Assembly (NCBI GenBank): GCA_017307865.1
Contig: JAFKGE010000027.1
Span: 31,379 to 95,378 of the forward strand
Length of the DNA stretch: 64,000 bases
From: Burkholderiales bacterium
GTDB taxonomy: Bacteria; Pseudomonadota; Gammaproteobacteria; Burkholderiales; Burkholderiaceae_C
Direction of reading: 5' to 3'
Part shown: positions 1-10,858 of the stretch, piece by piece
Numbering within the stretch: the stretch's first letter is position 1
Layout of the letters: each line of letters starts with the position of its first letter
Program-made: the position numbers and the translations under genes
The notes under the pieces: model-generated
What the model was told of the DNA's origin: nothing
What the model saw: only the letters and a program-made list of their open reading frames with translations
Databases searched by the model: none

Positions 1-1489
<1,489 letters not shown>

Positions 1490-1554
1490 CCTTGACCAAT
1501 AGCAACTTGCGCAATCGGTTCAACCGTCATCATCAATTTTCAAGGAGAAACGAC

Positions 1555-1779
1555 ATGACATCCTGGCAAATCACCCGCATCGTCGGGGGCACCTTCATCC
1601 TGCTGTCGCTGGCCCTGGGCGCGCCCGGCAGCCCGATCTTCCACAGTGCCAACTGGCTGTGGTTCACCGCCTTCGTCGGCGCCAATTTCTTGCAAAGCGG
1701 CTTCAGCAAGTGGTGCCTGATGGAAGTCATCATGCGCAAGCTGGGCGCGCGCCCGGGCGAGTGCCAGACGCAAGCCTGA
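1555..1779 (+). CDS. DUF2892 (YgaP-like transmembrane) protein
   Basis: Small membrane protein of 74 residues. Two hydrophobic helices (around residues 6-24 and 31-46) follow a short RIVGG start, and a KWCLMEVIMRKLG stretch with one Cys follows the second helix. This is the pattern of DUF2892, the membrane half of the rhodanese YgaP, common beside sulfide-oxidation genes. An AAGGAG ribosome site lies just before the ATG. The exact role is unknown. Its position between sqr and the CxxC protein suggests handling of sulfane sulfur at the membrane, which is inference. Confidence 0.75.
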   Translation: MTSWQITRIVGGTFILLSLALGAPGSPIFHSANWLWFTAFVGANFLQSGFSKWCLMEVIMRKLGARPGECQTQA

Positions 1780-1790
1780 AGGAGCGCGCC

Positions 1791-2147
1791 ATGCACGACG
1801 ACTACAAGGGCCTGATCGCCGCCGTCTCGGCCAAGACCGCGCAGATGCGCCACGACATCCCGGACGTGATGCAGGGCTTCGACACCCTGGCGAAGTCCGC
1901 CTGCAAGGGCGGCGCGCTGGACGCCAAGACCAAGGAGCTGATCGCCATGGCGCTGTCGGTCGGTGCGCGCTGCGACCCCTGCCTGGGCTACCACGGCAAG
2001 GCACTGGCCAAGCTGGGTGCCAGCCGCGCCGAGGTGCAGGAGATGCTGGGCATGTGCGTGTACATGGGCGGCGGCCCCTCGCTGATGTATGCCGCCGCCG
2101 CGCTGGCGGCCTACGAGGAATTCGGCGGAGAAAAGGCGGTGCCATGA
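1791..2147 (+). CDS. Carboxymuconolactone decarboxylase/AhpD-like protein with CxxC
   Basis: 118 residues. It has the all-helical CMD fold signature: KTKELIAMALSVGARCDPCLGYH, then a GASRAEVQEMLGMCVYMGGG helix. The CDPC pair and following His are the AhpD-type redox centre, so a disulfide reductase or peroxidase-partner role is more likely than lactone decarboxylation. GGAG precedes the ATG. The stop overlaps the next start (ATGA), indicating translational coupling to the TolC gene. In a sulfide operon it may act on persulfides or disulfides; that substrate is inferred. Confidence 0.8.
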   Translation: MHDDYKGLIAAVSAKTAQMRHDIPDVMQGFDTLAKSACKGGALDAKTKELIAMALSVGARCDPCLGYHGKALAKLGASRAEVQEMLGMCVYMGGGPSLMYAAAALAAYEEFGGEKAVP

Positions 2148-3529
2148 CACGTCGGCTGCTCGCCTTGGCTTGCGCGGCGGCAACGGCGCTGCCGGCCGCG
2201 GCGTGGGCGCAGGACCTGCTGACGGTGTGGCGCGCCGCGGCCGGGCATGACCGCCAGCTCGCCGTGGCGCGCGCCGAGCACGGCGCCACGCAGACGCTGC
2301 GCGAGCAGGCCGACGCGCTGGGGCGCCCCAGCCTGTCGCTGGCGGTGGGTGCGGGCCTGGGTGCGCAGGACACTGCCATGCGCGGCGCGCGCTTTTCGGC
2401 GCCGGGCATGGGCCCGGTCGACGAGGCGCGCTTTGCCACCTCGGTCGACGCGGGCCTCGCCACGCGCGTGGCCGTTGTCGCGCAGCAGCCGCTGGTCAAT
2501 GCCGCGCGGGACGCCCAGCGCGCCCAGCTGCGCCTGGGCGCCGACATGGGCGACACCGCGTGGCGCGGCGCCCAGAGCGAACTGATGCTGCGCACCGCCG
2601 AGCGTTACCTGGCCCTGGCCCTGGCCGAGGAGCGCGTGCGCGTGCTCGGCCGGCAGCTGCGGGCACTGGAGCAGGCGCGCGACGAGGCGCACGAGCGCTA
2701 CCGCCTCGGTTCCTCGCCCATCACCGACACGCATGAGGCCGATGCCGCGCTGGCCGGTGCACGTGCGCAGCAGGCGGCCGCCCTGCTGGAGGCCGACACC
2801 CGCCGCCGGGTCCTGGTCGACAGCACCGGATTGGCCGGGCTCACGGCGCGCTTGCCGGCGCAGCCCCTGGCGCCGGTGCCCGACGCGCCCGGTTGGGATC
2901 AGGCTGCTCAGGCCGACAACCCGCGCCTGCGCCTGTTGACCGAGGCCGTCGCCGTGGCCGAGCAGAAGCTGCGCCAGCAGGGCGCGGCGGGCCGTGCCAC
3001 CGTGGACCTGGTGGCGCAGGCCAGTCTGGACCGCATTGCCGGCCATGGCGACTTCGGCAGCGCGCGCAATCGCAACCTGAACGCCATGGTGGGCGTGCAG
3101 CTCAACATCCCAATCGACGCCAGCGGCCTGATCGGTGCGCAGGAGCGCGAGGCGGTCGAGCGACTGGGCAAGGCGCGCGCCGAGCTCGACCTGGCGCGCG
3201 AGGAGGTCGGCCAGCAGACGCGCAGCGCCTGGCAGGGCCTGCAGACCGGCGCGGCGCGCATCGCCGCGCTGCAGCAGGCGCAGACCGCGAGCCGCGCGCG
3301 GCTGGACGCCACGCGCCTGGGCCACGAGGTGGGTGACCGCACCCTGCTCGACGTGCTGAACGCCGAGAACGACCATGCGCAAACCGTGCTGGCCCTGGCC
3401 CAGGCACGCAGCGACCAGGTGTTGACGCGCCTGAAGCTGGCGGCGCTGGCCGACCGTCTGGACGAGGAGGTGCTGGCCCAGGTCAACGCCACGCTGGCAG
3501 CGCCGGCGTCCCAGGAGTCCTTGCCATGA
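2144..3529 (+). CDS. TolC-family outer-membrane efflux channel
   Basis: 461 residues. It begins with a signal peptide (MTRRLLALACAAATALPAAAWAQ) and then has long Ala/Arg/Gln-rich alpha-helical repeats in two halves, with the usual RYRLGSSPITDTHEA segment and a second-half equivalent (RLGHEVGDRTLLDVLNAENDHA). This is the TolC/OEP trimeric channel layout. It starts inside the stop of the CMD gene (ATGA) and its own stop again overlaps a small ORF. With the RND gene at the window edge it would form a tripartite exporter; the adaptor subunit is probably upstream, outside the window. Confidence 0.88.
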   Translation: MTRRLLALACAAATALPAAAWAQDLLTVWRAAAGHDRQLAVARAEHGATQTLREQADALGRPSLSLAVGAGLGAQDTAMRGARFSAPGMGPVDEARFATSVDAGLATRVAVVAQQPLVNAARDAQRAQLRLGADMGDTAWRGAQSELMLRTAERYLALALAEERVRVLGRQLRALEQARDEAHERYRLGSSPITDTHEADAALAGARAQQAAALLEADTRRRVLVDSTGLAGLTARLPAQPLAPVPDAPGWDQAAQADNPRLRLLTEAVAVAEQKLRQQGAAGRATVDLVAQASLDRIAGHGDFGSARNRNLNAMVGVQLNIPIDASGLIGAQEREAVERLGKARAELDLAREEVGQQTRSAWQGLQTGAARIAALQQAQTASRARLDATRLGHEVGDRTLLDVLNAENDHAQTVLALAQARSDQVLTRLKLAALADRLDEEVLAQVNATLAAPASQESLP

Positions 3530-3783
3530 CGGCCCGGTCACGCATCGAAAACGGCGACGGGGCGATCCTGAACGAGTGGCTGCCCTTGCAAGAGCAGCGG
3601 GTCGTCGCTCGGGCCTGCGGCGCGGCCCGCCTGGCGCGCGGCCTGCGCGAGCGCACGCGTGCGCTTTCGAGCGAATGTGGGACCGGGGGCGCCCACTTCC
3701 AACGCCCCCTGCAGGTGCGCCTGCTGCGCCAGCCCGCCGGCCGAAGCCGCCGGCGCACCCCCGACCCAGGAGAGCGAGCATGA
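3526..3783 (+). CDS. Small Arg-rich ORF coupled to both neighbours, function unknown
   Basis: 85-residue ORF whose ATG overlaps the TolC stop and whose stop overlaps the next start, both as ATGA. A CAGGAG ribosome site lies 7 bases before the ATG. The protein matches nothing I recognise: after MTARSRIENGDGAILNEW it becomes very Arg/Ala-rich with no hydrophobic core. It may be a real small protein, the remnant of a decayed gene, or only a frame that carries ribosomes to the next start. Confidence 0.35.
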   Translation: MTARSRIENGDGAILNEWLPLQEQRVVARACGAARLARGLRERTRALSSECGTGGAHFQRPLQVRLLRQPAGRSRRRTPDPGERA

Positions 3784-5120
3784 CCGATCGAGCCCCTTCA
3801 ACCCTCGCGCAAGCCGCTTCGCGGCGCGAGCTGCTGCGAGCCCTGGGCGCCACACCACTGGCCTTGGGCGCGCTGCAGGCGGCGCCCACCGTGCAGGCGC
3901 AGACGTCCTCGGCTGCGCCCCGCATCGTGATCGCCGGCAGCGGCCTGGGCGGCATTGCCGTGGCGGCCCGCCTGCGCCAGCTGCTGCCCAAGGCCCGCAT
4001 CACCATCGTCGATGCGAAGCAAGAGCACAACTACCAGCCCGGCTACACCCTGGTGGCCACCGGCGTGTGGCCGATCGAGAAGGTGCGCGACCGCAATGCC
4101 GACTTTCAGCCGCAGGGCGTGGAGTGGGTGCCGGAAATGGTGGCCGGGTTCGATCCGGTCGGCAACAGCCTGAGCACCGTGGGCGGCCAGAAGATCGCCT
4201 ACGACTACCTGGTGGTGGCCACCGGCCTGCAACTGGGCTACGACCAGATCGAGGGCATGGACGTGAAGGCCATCGGGAGCAACGGCCTGGGCAGCGTGTA
4301 CCTGGGCCCCGACGCGGCGCTGGCGACCTGGCGGGCCATGGATGCGTTTCGCGCCCGGGGCGGCCAGGCGGTGATGACCTTGCCGGCCGGTCCGCTCAAG
4401 TGCGCGGGCGCGCCCCTGAAGATGACCTTCATGGTGGCCGACCGGCTGCGCCAGGCCGGCACGCTCGACCAGTCCACGGTCGACTTCTACACCGGCCTGC
4501 CCGACGACACGGTGTTCGGTGTCAAGTCGGTCAACGACAACGTGCTGGCGCGCTGGAAGGCGCAGGGCATCCGCACGCATTACCTGAACAAGCTGGCGGC
4601 GGTCGACCTGGGCGCGCGCAAGGCCGTGTTTGCCACCCCGGAGGGCGAGCGCAGCGAAGTGGCCTACGACTTCCTGCACGTGGTGCCGCCCATGCGGGCC
4701 GTCGACGCGGTGCGCCAAAGCGAGCTGGCCGCGCGCGACGGCCCCATGCTGGGTTGGATGGAGGTGAACAAGGACACGCTGCAGCACAAGCGCTTTGCCA
4801 ACGTGTTCGGCGTCGGCGACATCAACGGCACGCCGCGCGGCAAGACGGCGGCCACGGTCAAGAAAAGCGCGCCCATCGTGGCGCACAACCTGGCACGGGT
4901 GGTGGCGGGGCAGGCGCCCGACGAGATGTTCGACGGCTACACCTCGTGCCCGATGATCGTGCGCGAGGGCTCGGCCATGCTGATCGAGTTCGACTACGAC
5001 GGCAAGCTCACGCCCTCGCTGCCGATGATCGAGCCGCTGCAGGAAAGCTTCATGGCCTGGTTCATGAAGGTGCGCCTGCTCAAGCCGGCCTACTTGGCCG
5101 TCCTCAAGGGCCGTGTGTGA
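3780..5120 (+). CDS. Sulfide:quinone oxidoreductase, type II-like, with Tat-like leader
   Basis: 446 residues. The leader has twin arginines (SRRELLRALG, about residues 14-23) and a hydrophobic stretch ending near VQAQ, so export by Tat is likely. The FAD fold follows (IVIAGSGLGG). The two cysteines expected for type II (SQOR-like) enzymes are present: C208 in AGPLKCAGAP and C390 in YTSCPMIV. It would reduce quinone with sulfide at the periplasmic face. A GGAG site precedes the ATG, which overlaps the previous stop. Having two different SQR types in one operon is unusual. Flavocytochrome-c-like sulfide dehydrogenase is a less likely alternative because no haem partner is adjacent. Confidence 0.85.
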   Translation: MTDRAPSTLAQAASRRELLRALGATPLALGALQAAPTVQAQTSSAAPRIVIAGSGLGGIAVAARLRQLLPKARITIVDAKQEHNYQPGYTLVATGVWPIEKVRDRNADFQPQGVEWVPEMVAGFDPVGNSLSTVGGQKIAYDYLVVATGLQLGYDQIEGMDVKAIGSNGLGSVYLGPDAALATWRAMDAFRARGGQAVMTLPAGPLKCAGAPLKMTFMVADRLRQAGTLDQSTVDFYTGLPDDTVFGVKSVNDNVLARWKAQGIRTHYLNKLAAVDLGARKAVFATPEGERSEVAYDFLHVVPPMRAVDAVRQSELAARDGPMLGWMEVNKDTLQHKRFANVFGVGDINGTPRGKTAATVKKSAPIVAHNLARVVAGQAPDEMFDGYTSCPMIVREGSAMLIEFDYDGKLTPSLPMIEPLQESFMAWFMKVRLLKPAYLAVLKGRV

Positions 5121-5138
5121 TGCCGAAGGAGACCCACC

Positions 5139-5474
5139 ATGTATGAAGTCTGGTTGATGCTGAACATCGTCTATGAACTGGCCCTGGCCGTCTGGCCCTG
5201 GCTGCTGGCGCTGGCCGTGCTGTGGCTGCTGCTCATGGCGCGCGCGCGGGGCGGGCGCTGGCGCGCCAGCCTGCCCGGCGCCATTGCGCTGGGGCTGGCG
5301 ATGGCCGTGTTCGCCTTCTTTGTCACGCCGGTCTGGAACAAATCCAGCCTGGCCGAAATGAAGTACTGGGTGGACTGGGCCAACCTGCTGGGCATCGCCG
5401 CCGCCTGCGGCGTGGCGGGTGCGGCCTTGGCCTGGCCTCTGCTCACGGGCATGCGCCGTCGCCGGCAGGCCTGA
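5139..5474 (+). CDS. Small inner-membrane protein, unknown family
   Basis: 111 residues with three predicted helices (about residues 11-32, 47-63 and 84-104), joined by a WNKSSLAEMKYWVDW segment facing one side, and an RRRR end. I recognise no domain. It starts 18 bases after the second SQR with a GGAG ribosome site and is followed by a DUF2892 gene, so it belongs to the same operon. A membrane anchor or quinone-side partner for the exported SQR is possible but unproven. Confidence 0.7.
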   Translation: MYEVWLMLNIVYELALAVWPWLLALAVLWLLLMARARGGRWRASLPGAIALGLAMAVFAFFVTPVWNKSSLAEMKYWVDWANLLGIAAACGVAGAALAWPLLTGMRRRRQA

Positions 5475-5514
5475 TTCGCTTTTCTGCTTTTTTTACGTCA
5501 ACAAGGAGCCTTTC

Positions 5515-5712
5515 ATGAATCGCAATGTCGGCGGCATCGACCGCATTCTTCGCATCGTCGTCGGCCTGGTGCTGATCGCACTGGCCGCCACCGGCAGCGT
5601 CGGCTGGTGGGGCTGGATCGGCGTGGTGCCGTTGCTCACCGGCCTGGCGGGCACCTGCCCGGCGTACAAGCTGCTGGGCATGAACACCTGTCCGCTCAAG
5701 AGCAAGTCCTGA
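5515..5712 (+). CDS. DUF2892 protein (second copy)
   Basis: 65 residues: NVGGIDRILRIVVGLVLIAL, a GWWGWIGVVPLLTGLAGTCPAY second helix and a LGMNTCPLKSKS end. This is the canonical DUF2892 pattern including the two conserved Cys-Pro pairs (TCPAY and NTCPL), which the first copy lacks. AAGGAG precedes the ATG. It closes the sulfide operon; the next gene is convergent. The family usually accompanies rhodaneses and persulfide enzymes. Confidence 0.85.
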   Translation: MNRNVGGIDRILRIVVGLVLIALAATGSVGWWGWIGVVPLLTGLAGTCPAYKLLGMNTCPLKSKS

Positions 5713-5774
5713 GGCGGTGCCACGCCGAGCGAGCGATCCGCAAAGGCTGCGCGCACGAGTTGCTGCGCATGGAT

Positions 5775-7133
5775 TCAATGCGACAGCGACGCCGACGCCT
5801 GCGACGGGGTCAGTGCCCTGTCGCGCGAATGGACCGCCATCAGGATCAGCATCAGCGCCGAGATCGCTGCCGGAATGGCCATCGCCAGGAAGATGGCGCT
5901 GTCGGACCACTGCCAGCGGATCAGCTGACCGCCCAGCACCGGCCCCACGATCGAGCCGATACGGCCGATACCCAGGCTCCAGCCGATGCCGGTCGAGCGT
6001 TCGGTGGTGGGATAGTAGACGGCGGCGAGTGCATTGACGGCCGGCTGTCCGCCGATGATGCACAGGCCGGTGATGGTCACGACCGCGAACAGCAGCCCCA
6101 GCGAGATTCCGGGCTGGCCGATCATCGCAATCGTGACCGCGGCGATCAGAAAGGCGGGCACCAGCACCTTGAAGAAGCCGATGCGGTCGATGATGGGGCC
6201 CATGGCCAACGTGCCGATCACGCCACCGAGCTGCAGCATCGTGCCGACCATCACGGCGGTGGTGAGCGACAGCCCGGCCGACTTGGTGATGGTCGGCAAC
6301 CAATTCGACAGGAAGTAGAGGTTCACCAGGTTCATGAAGTTGATGCCCCACAGCAGCACGGTGCCCCAGGCACGACCGTGGCGAAACAGTTCCGCCACCG
6401 GCGCGCCACCTTTGCTCTCGTGCACGAGGTAGCGGGTGTCGGCGTCGATGTGCAGCGTGGGGTCGATCTGGCGCAGCAGGGCCCCGACGTGTTCGGTGTT
6501 CTTGCCGCGCAAGACCTCGAACTGCATCGATTCGGGCGTCGCGAAGTACATCAGCACCGACAGCACCAGGGGAATGGCCCCGCCGAGGTAGAACACCGAC
6601 TGCCAGCCCCAGGCAGGAATCATCACCGACGACAGCAGCCCGCCCAGCACGGCGCCGATGGTGAAGCCGCAGGACACCCACATCATCAGGGTCACGCGCT
6701 TGCGCTTGGGGCTGAACTCGCCGGCCAGCGCCATCGCGTTGGGCATGATCGCTCCCAAGCCCAGGCCGGCGATGAAGCGCAGCACCAGCAGCTGATCGAG
6801 GGTCGTGACATGCGCGGTGGCAAACATCATGACGGCGAAGAACAGGCTGGCGCCGATCAGCACCGGTCGGCGGCCGATCTTGTCGGCCAACACGCTCAGG
6901 GTCAGCGAGCCGATCAGCATGCCGAACAGGCCGGCGCCGAAGACGGGGCCCAAACTGGCCTTGTCGATGCCCCACGCCTGGATGATCGCGGGAGCGACAT
7001 AGCCCATCGCCTGGACGTCGAAACCGTCGATCACGACGGTCAGGCCGACCAGGATGAGGAGCCGCACCTGCAATGGACTCACCTTGTTGGAGTCGATGAC
7101 TGCCGCGATGTCGATGGGGGCTTGGGTGCTCAT
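5775..7133 (-). CDS. Aromatic acid:H+ symporter, MFS (AAHS) family
   Basis: 452 residues, twelve-helix MFS transporter. The first helix carries DGFDVQAMGYVAPAI, the signature of the AAHS group (PcaK/BenK/GenK), and the loop after helix 2 has the LADKIGRRPVL motif. A central hydrophilic loop of about 60 residues divides the two halves. It is the last gene of an hmgA-fahA-transporter operon, so uptake of homogentisate or a precursor such as a hydroxyphenylacetate is the likely job; the substrate cannot be read from sequence. Confidence 0.87.
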   Translation of the reverse strand: MSTQAPIDIAAVIDSNKVSPLQVRLLILVGLTVVIDGFDVQAMGYVAPAIIQAWGIDKASLGPVFGAGLFGMLIGSLTLSVLADKIGRRPVLIGASLFFAVMMFATAHVTTLDQLLVLRFIAGLGLGAIMPNAMALAGEFSPKRKRVTLMMWVSCGFTIGAVLGGLLSSVMIPAWGWQSVFYLGGAIPLVLSVLMYFATPESMQFEVLRGKNTEHVGALLRQIDPTLHIDADTRYLVHESKGGAPVAELFRHGRAWGTVLLWGINFMNLVNLYFLSNWLPTITKSAGLSLTTAVMVGTMLQLGGVIGTLAMGPIIDRIGFFKVLVPAFLIAAVTIAMIGQPGISLGLLFAVVTITGLCIIGGQPAVNALAAVYYPTTERSTGIGWSLGIGRIGSIVGPVLGGQLIRWQWSDSAIFLAMAIPAAISALMLILMAVHSRDRALTPSQASASLSH

Positions 7134-7151
7134 GGTGTTGGTCTGGGCTGT

Positions 7152-8480
7152 TCAGTATGCGACGTCGCGTGCCGGCAATACGGTCCCGCGACACTCACCG
7201 AAGCCGATGCGGGCCGCGCCGGGTTTTGCGCACCAACCCCTGAGGATCACGGCATCGCCATCCTCCAGGAAGGCGCGTTGCTCGCCGCCCGGCAGCGTGA
7301 CCGGCTGCTTGCCGCCGACGGTCAGCTCGATGAGCGCGCAGGCCTGGTCGAGTGTCGGCCCGGATAGCGTGCCGGTGCCCAGCAGGTCGCCACTCTGCAG
7401 GTTGCAGCCGTTCACCGTATGGTGCGCAACCATTTGCGCGAAGGTCCAGTACGCGTGGCGATAGTTCGTCGCGCTGATGCGCGTCGCGGGCATGCCGGCT
7501 TCGCGCATGCGCGGGGTCTGCAGCAGCACCTCGAGTTGCACGTCGAGCGCGCCCTGCTCGCGGTTGCCCGGTGCATCGAGATACGGCAGTGGCTGCGGAT
7601 CGCCCGCCGGCCGCGCCGGCGCCGCCACACGGTAGGGCGCGAGCGCCTCGGTCGTCACGATCCACGGCGAGATCGTGGTCGCGAAGTTTTTGGACAGGAA
7701 GGGTCCGAGCGGCTGGTACTCCCAGGGCTGGATGTCGCGCGCCGACCAGTCGTTGAGCAGCGTGAAGCCGAACACATGGGCCGGGGCGTCGGCGATCGCA
7801 ATCGGCTCTCCGAGCGCGTTGCCGGTGCCGATGAAAACCCCCAGCTCCAGCTCGATGTCCATGCGCTGGCTTGCTCGCACGACCGGTGCCTGGGCCCCCG
7901 GCGGCATCGCCTGCCCGACCGGGCGGCGGAAGTCGTACCCCGACACCACGACGCTGGACGCGCGCCCGTGATAGCCGATCGGGATCCACTTGTAGTTCGC
8001 CGGCAGCGGGTTGTCGGGACGGAACTGGCGGCCGATGTTGGTCGCGTGGTAGACCGAGGTGTAGAAGTCGGTGTAGTCGCCGATGCGGGCCGGTACCCGA
8101 TATTCGGCCGCCGACTGCGGCACGAGACAGGTCCCGAGTCGGGCCTGGGCGGCCGAGCCCTTGCGCAGCGCGCGCGACAGCGCCTGCCGCAATGCCGACC
8201 ACGCCCCGGGACCCAGCGCCATCAGCGGATTGAGGGCCGCACCGGTGGCCGCTTGCAGCGCCTGCGCGGCCGCGCCTTCCATGATGCCCGTTGCGGCGAC
8301 CGCGGCAAGATCGAGGATCTGGTCACCGATTGCCACGCCGCCGCGCCAGGCCTCGGCGCTGCCTTGGCGGCGAAACACCGAGAACGGCAGGTTCTGGATC
8401 GTGAAGTCGGCGCCGTCGTCATTCGCGCTCGGCACCCAACTGCGCAGTGCCGGGTCGTGGGTTTCGTTGAGTTCCGTCAT
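7152..8480 (-). CDS. fahA: Fumarylacetoacetase
   Basis: 442 residues, full length for the family. It hydrolyses fumarylacetoacetate to fumarate and acetoacetate, the last step of tyrosine/homogentisate breakdown. Recognised blocks: DYTDFYTSVYHATNIG with the catalytic-pocket His, YHGRASSVVVSG, and LLNDWSARDIQPWEYQPLGP with metal-binding Asp, and the GTGTLSGP block near the C-terminus. The start lies 9 bases after hmgA. No separate maleylacetoacetate isomerase gene is seen here, so isomerisation must be encoded elsewhere or be spontaneous/glutathione-dependent. Confidence 0.96.
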   Translation of the reverse strand: MTELNETHDPALRSWVPSANDDGADFTIQNLPFSVFRRQGSAEAWRGGVAIGDQILDLAAVAATGIMEGAAAQALQAATGAALNPLMALGPGAWSALRQALSRALRKGSAAQARLGTCLVPQSAAEYRVPARIGDYTDFYTSVYHATNIGRQFRPDNPLPANYKWIPIGYHGRASSVVVSGYDFRRPVGQAMPPGAQAPVVRASQRMDIELELGVFIGTGNALGEPIAIADAPAHVFGFTLLNDWSARDIQPWEYQPLGPFLSKNFATTISPWIVTTEALAPYRVAAPARPAGDPQPLPYLDAPGNREQGALDVQLEVLLQTPRMREAGMPATRISATNYRHAYWTFAQMVAHHTVNGCNLQSGDLLGTGTLSGPTLDQACALIELTVGGKQPVTLPGGEQRAFLEDGDAVILRGWCAKPGAARIGFGECRGTVLPARDVAY

Positions 8481-8489
8481 GACCGCTAT

Positions 8490-9785
8490 TCAGCGCTGCT
8501 TCGGGTTGAAGTGCTTCTTCAGCCCCTCCCAGACGCGGACGTATTCGCGTTGCCGATGGGGAGACTCCAGTGCCTGCTGGGTCGCGTGAATGATGACTGG
8601 AGTCTCGAACATGATGGCCATCGTGTCCTTGATGTGGTCGGGTTTGCTGGTGTCGGCGGCACTGGCCTTTTCGAAGGTTTCGGTATCCGGGCCATGAGCG
8701 GTCATGGTGTTGTGGATCGACATGCTGCCCGGCTCGAAGCCACCGGCCTTGGCGTCGTAATGGCCATGGACGTTGCCCATGAACTCGCCGGCGATGTTGC
8801 GATGGAACCAGGGTGGGCGGAACGTGTCGAGCATGGCCAGCACGCGCGGCGCAAATGCGATGAAATCGAGCGTGTCGACGCCGGGTGTCGCACTGGGCGC
8901 ATGCAGCACCAGGTTCATGCATGGGTCGGGGTGGTCGTAGCTGATGAAGCCGGCGACGTTGAACTTGCGCAAGTCGTACTTGTAGGGCGCGTGCGTGCCG
9001 TGCCACGCAACCACGTCCAATGGAGAGTGATCGATTTTGGCCGTCCAGAACTGCCCATCGAACTTGGTGAGGATTTCAAAATCACCATCGACATCTTCCC
9101 AAGCCGCCAGGGGCGTGAGAAAGTCCCTGGGGTGCGCCAGGCCGTTGGAGCCGATCACGCCCAGCGTCGGGAGCTGCAGCGGCGCGCCGTAGTTTTCGCA
9201 GACAAAGCCACGTGCCGCCCCATCGGGCAAGCGCACCTGAAAGCGGATTCCGCACGGGATGACGGCGATCTCCTGCGGTTCGATTTCGAGGTTCCCCAGT
9301 TCGGTGGCCAAGGTCAGGCGGCCTTGCTGCGGTACGATCAAAAGCTCACCGTCGGAGTCGTAAAAGTAGCGCTTTTGCATCGACGCGGTGGCGGTGTACA
9401 CGTTGATGCCGCAGCCGGCATTGCCGCCAATGGTCATCATGCTGTCGACGAAATCGACCTGGGTACCGGCAGCCGGCATCGCAATGGGATCCCAGCGCAT
9501 CCGATTGGGTGGCGTCGGCACCTGGTTGAAGCTCGAGAGCCAGTGCGCCCCGGCGTTGCTGGGCGCAAAGGCATCGTGGGCCGCACCCGGACGGATGCGG
9601 TAAAGCCAGGAGCGGCGGTTGGCCGCACGCGCGACGGTGAACGCGGTCCCATTGATCTGTTCGGCGTACAGCCCATAGGGCGCCCGCTGGGGCGAGTTGC
9701 CCCGGTCCGGCAGTGCGCCAGGCAGCGCCTCGGTCGCGAATTCGTTGCCGAAGCCGGACATGTATTGAAACTTCAAGTCGGCCAT
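8490..9785 (-). CDS. hmgA: Homogentisate 1,2-dioxygenase
   Basis: 431 residues, the usual length. A cytosolic non-haem iron dioxygenase that opens the ring of homogentisate. It begins with [21 protein letters not shown], and the iron-site region is intact: [14 protein letters not shown], then [20 protein letters not shown], which holds the conserved His and Glu ligands. A CAGGAG site precedes the ATG at 9785. First gene of the hmgA-fahA-MFS operon, divergent from a LysR gene that probably controls it. Confidence 0.97.
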   Translation of the reverse strand: MADLKFQYMSGFGNEFATEALPGALPDRGNSPQRAPYGLYAEQINGTAFTVARAANRRSWLYRIRPGAAHDAFAPSNAGAHWLSSFNQVPTPPNRMRWDPIAMPAAGTQVDFVDSMMTIGGNAGCGINVYTATASMQKRYFYDSDGELLIVPQQGRLTLATELGNLEIEPQEIAVIPCGIRFQVRLPDGAARGFVCENYGAPLQLPTLGVIGSNGLAHPRDFLTPLAAWEDVDGDFEILTKFDGQFWTAKIDHSPLDVVAWHGTHAPYKYDLRKFNVAGFISYDHPDPCMNLVLHAPSATPGVDTLDFIAFAPRVLAMLDTFRPPWFHRNIAGEFMGNVHGHYDAKAGGFEPGSMSIHNTMTAHGPDTETFEKASAADTSKPDHIKDTMAIMFETPVIIHATQQALESPHRQREYVRVWEGLKKHFNPKQR

Positions 9786-9838
9786 ATCTCGTGTCTCCAG
9801 GAGTCGATGTGAATGTCGAGTCTATGATTTGAGTCGCA

Positions 9839-9853
9839 TTCCTGCTGCGGGAA
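9839..9853. promoter_or_regulatory. LysR-type operator (T-N11-A dyad) between hmgA and its LysR gene
   Basis: TTCC-N7-GGAA, an interrupted perfect dyad of the T-N11-A type bound by LysR regulators. It lies 54 bases before hmgA and 83 before the divergent LysR start, a fitting place for control of both. A TTGACA-like -35 for the LysR gene is at 9895-9900. Confidence 0.42.
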
Positions 9854-9935
9854 AGGGGTGGTCTCGACTGTCATTCGAGCACGGGATGGTCTGGTTGACA
9901 ACCCGCTTTTTCTTTTGGATTCATGAGGTGACCCG

Positions 9936-10847
9936 ATGAATGTGACGCTCCGGCAGCTCAGCGCCTTTGTCGCCGTAGCCAGGACCGGCAGTTTTACCGA
10001 GGCCGCGGCTCACCTGCACGTCACGCAAAGCGCGCTCAGTGGCCTGATCAAGGATCTCGAGGGCGCCCTGGGCGTGCAACTGGTGCATCGCACGACCCGC
10101 AGTGTCCAGCTCTCGCAGATCGGCACCGAGTTCCTGCCCTTGGCCCAGCGCATTCAGGACGATCTGGAACGTGCGCTGCACTCGATCGCCGAGCTGAAGT
10201 CATTGAATGCCGGCCAGGTGCGGATCGCGGCACCGCAACTCATGGCGTGCACGCTGTTGCCACGCGCCGTGGCCGCATTTGTCCGGCAGCACCCCAAGGT
10301 CCGGGTGCTGATCGTCGATTGCGAGGTCGACGAGGTCGCGCTGCGCGTGCTGAGCGGTCAGGTCGACCTGGGCATCGGCCCCGAACGCATGCCGAGCGAC
10401 GAGCTCGATGCACGGCTCTTGCTCGACGTGCCCTTTCTGGCGGTGTTTCCGCCGGGGCATGCGCTTGGCCACCAAGCCCGGGTTTCGTGGACCGACCTGG
10501 CGCACTATCCGCTCATTTCCCTGCAGGGCGACTACACCCCGATGCTGAACAGCGAGCTGCTGTCGTCGCCGGGCCGCATCGAGCTCGCGCCGGCGTTCGA
10601 GGTGGCCTTCATGACCACGGCCTTGAGCCTGGTGAGCGCCGGCCTGGGTGTCACCACCTGCCTGCCCTACGCGGCATCGCTGCTCGACCTGCATGGACTG
10701 CAGACGCGACAGCTGACCGAGCCGGTGATCACGCGCCGCTTTCACGTCTTCACGCGCTCGGACCGGCAGCCGGGGCCGGCCGCGCAGCGCTTTGCCGATT
10801 TCCTGATCGCGTATGCCGGCGAGCACGGCTGGGGCGCGACGGACTGA
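9936..10847 (+). CDS. LysR-family regulator, probable regulator of hmgA operon
   Basis: 303 residues. The N-terminal winged helix-turn-helix is clear (LRQLSAFVAVARTGSFTEAAAHLHVTQSALSGLIKDLE), followed by the periplasmic-binding-like effector domain. A GAGGTG ribosome site lies six bases before the ATG. It is divergent from hmgA with a 150-base gap that contains a T-N11-A dyad, so activation of homogentisate genes in response to a pathway metabolite is likely. It ends tail to tail with another LysR gene 11 bases away. Confidence 0.88.
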   Translation: MNVTLRQLSAFVAVARTGSFTEAAAHLHVTQSALSGLIKDLEGALGVQLVHRTTRSVQLSQIGTEFLPLAQRIQDDLERALHSIAELKSLNAGQVRIAAPQLMACTLLPRAVAAFVRQHPKVRVLIVDCEVDEVALRVLSGQVDLGIGPERMPSDELDARLLLDVPFLAVFPPGHALGHQARVSWTDLAHYPLISLQGDYTPMLNSELLSSPGRIELAPAFEVAFMTTALSLVSAGLGVTTCLPYAASLLDLHGLQTRQLTEPVITRRFHVFTRSDRQPGPAAQRFADFLIAYAGEHGWGATD

Positions 10848-10858
10848 GGCCCGGAGAT

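Noticed and set aside
5607..7367. 586-codon plus-strand ORF over the MFS gene
   Set aside because: Composition (Gln/His/Asp/Arg) of an antisense shadow; the minus frame has MFS motifs.
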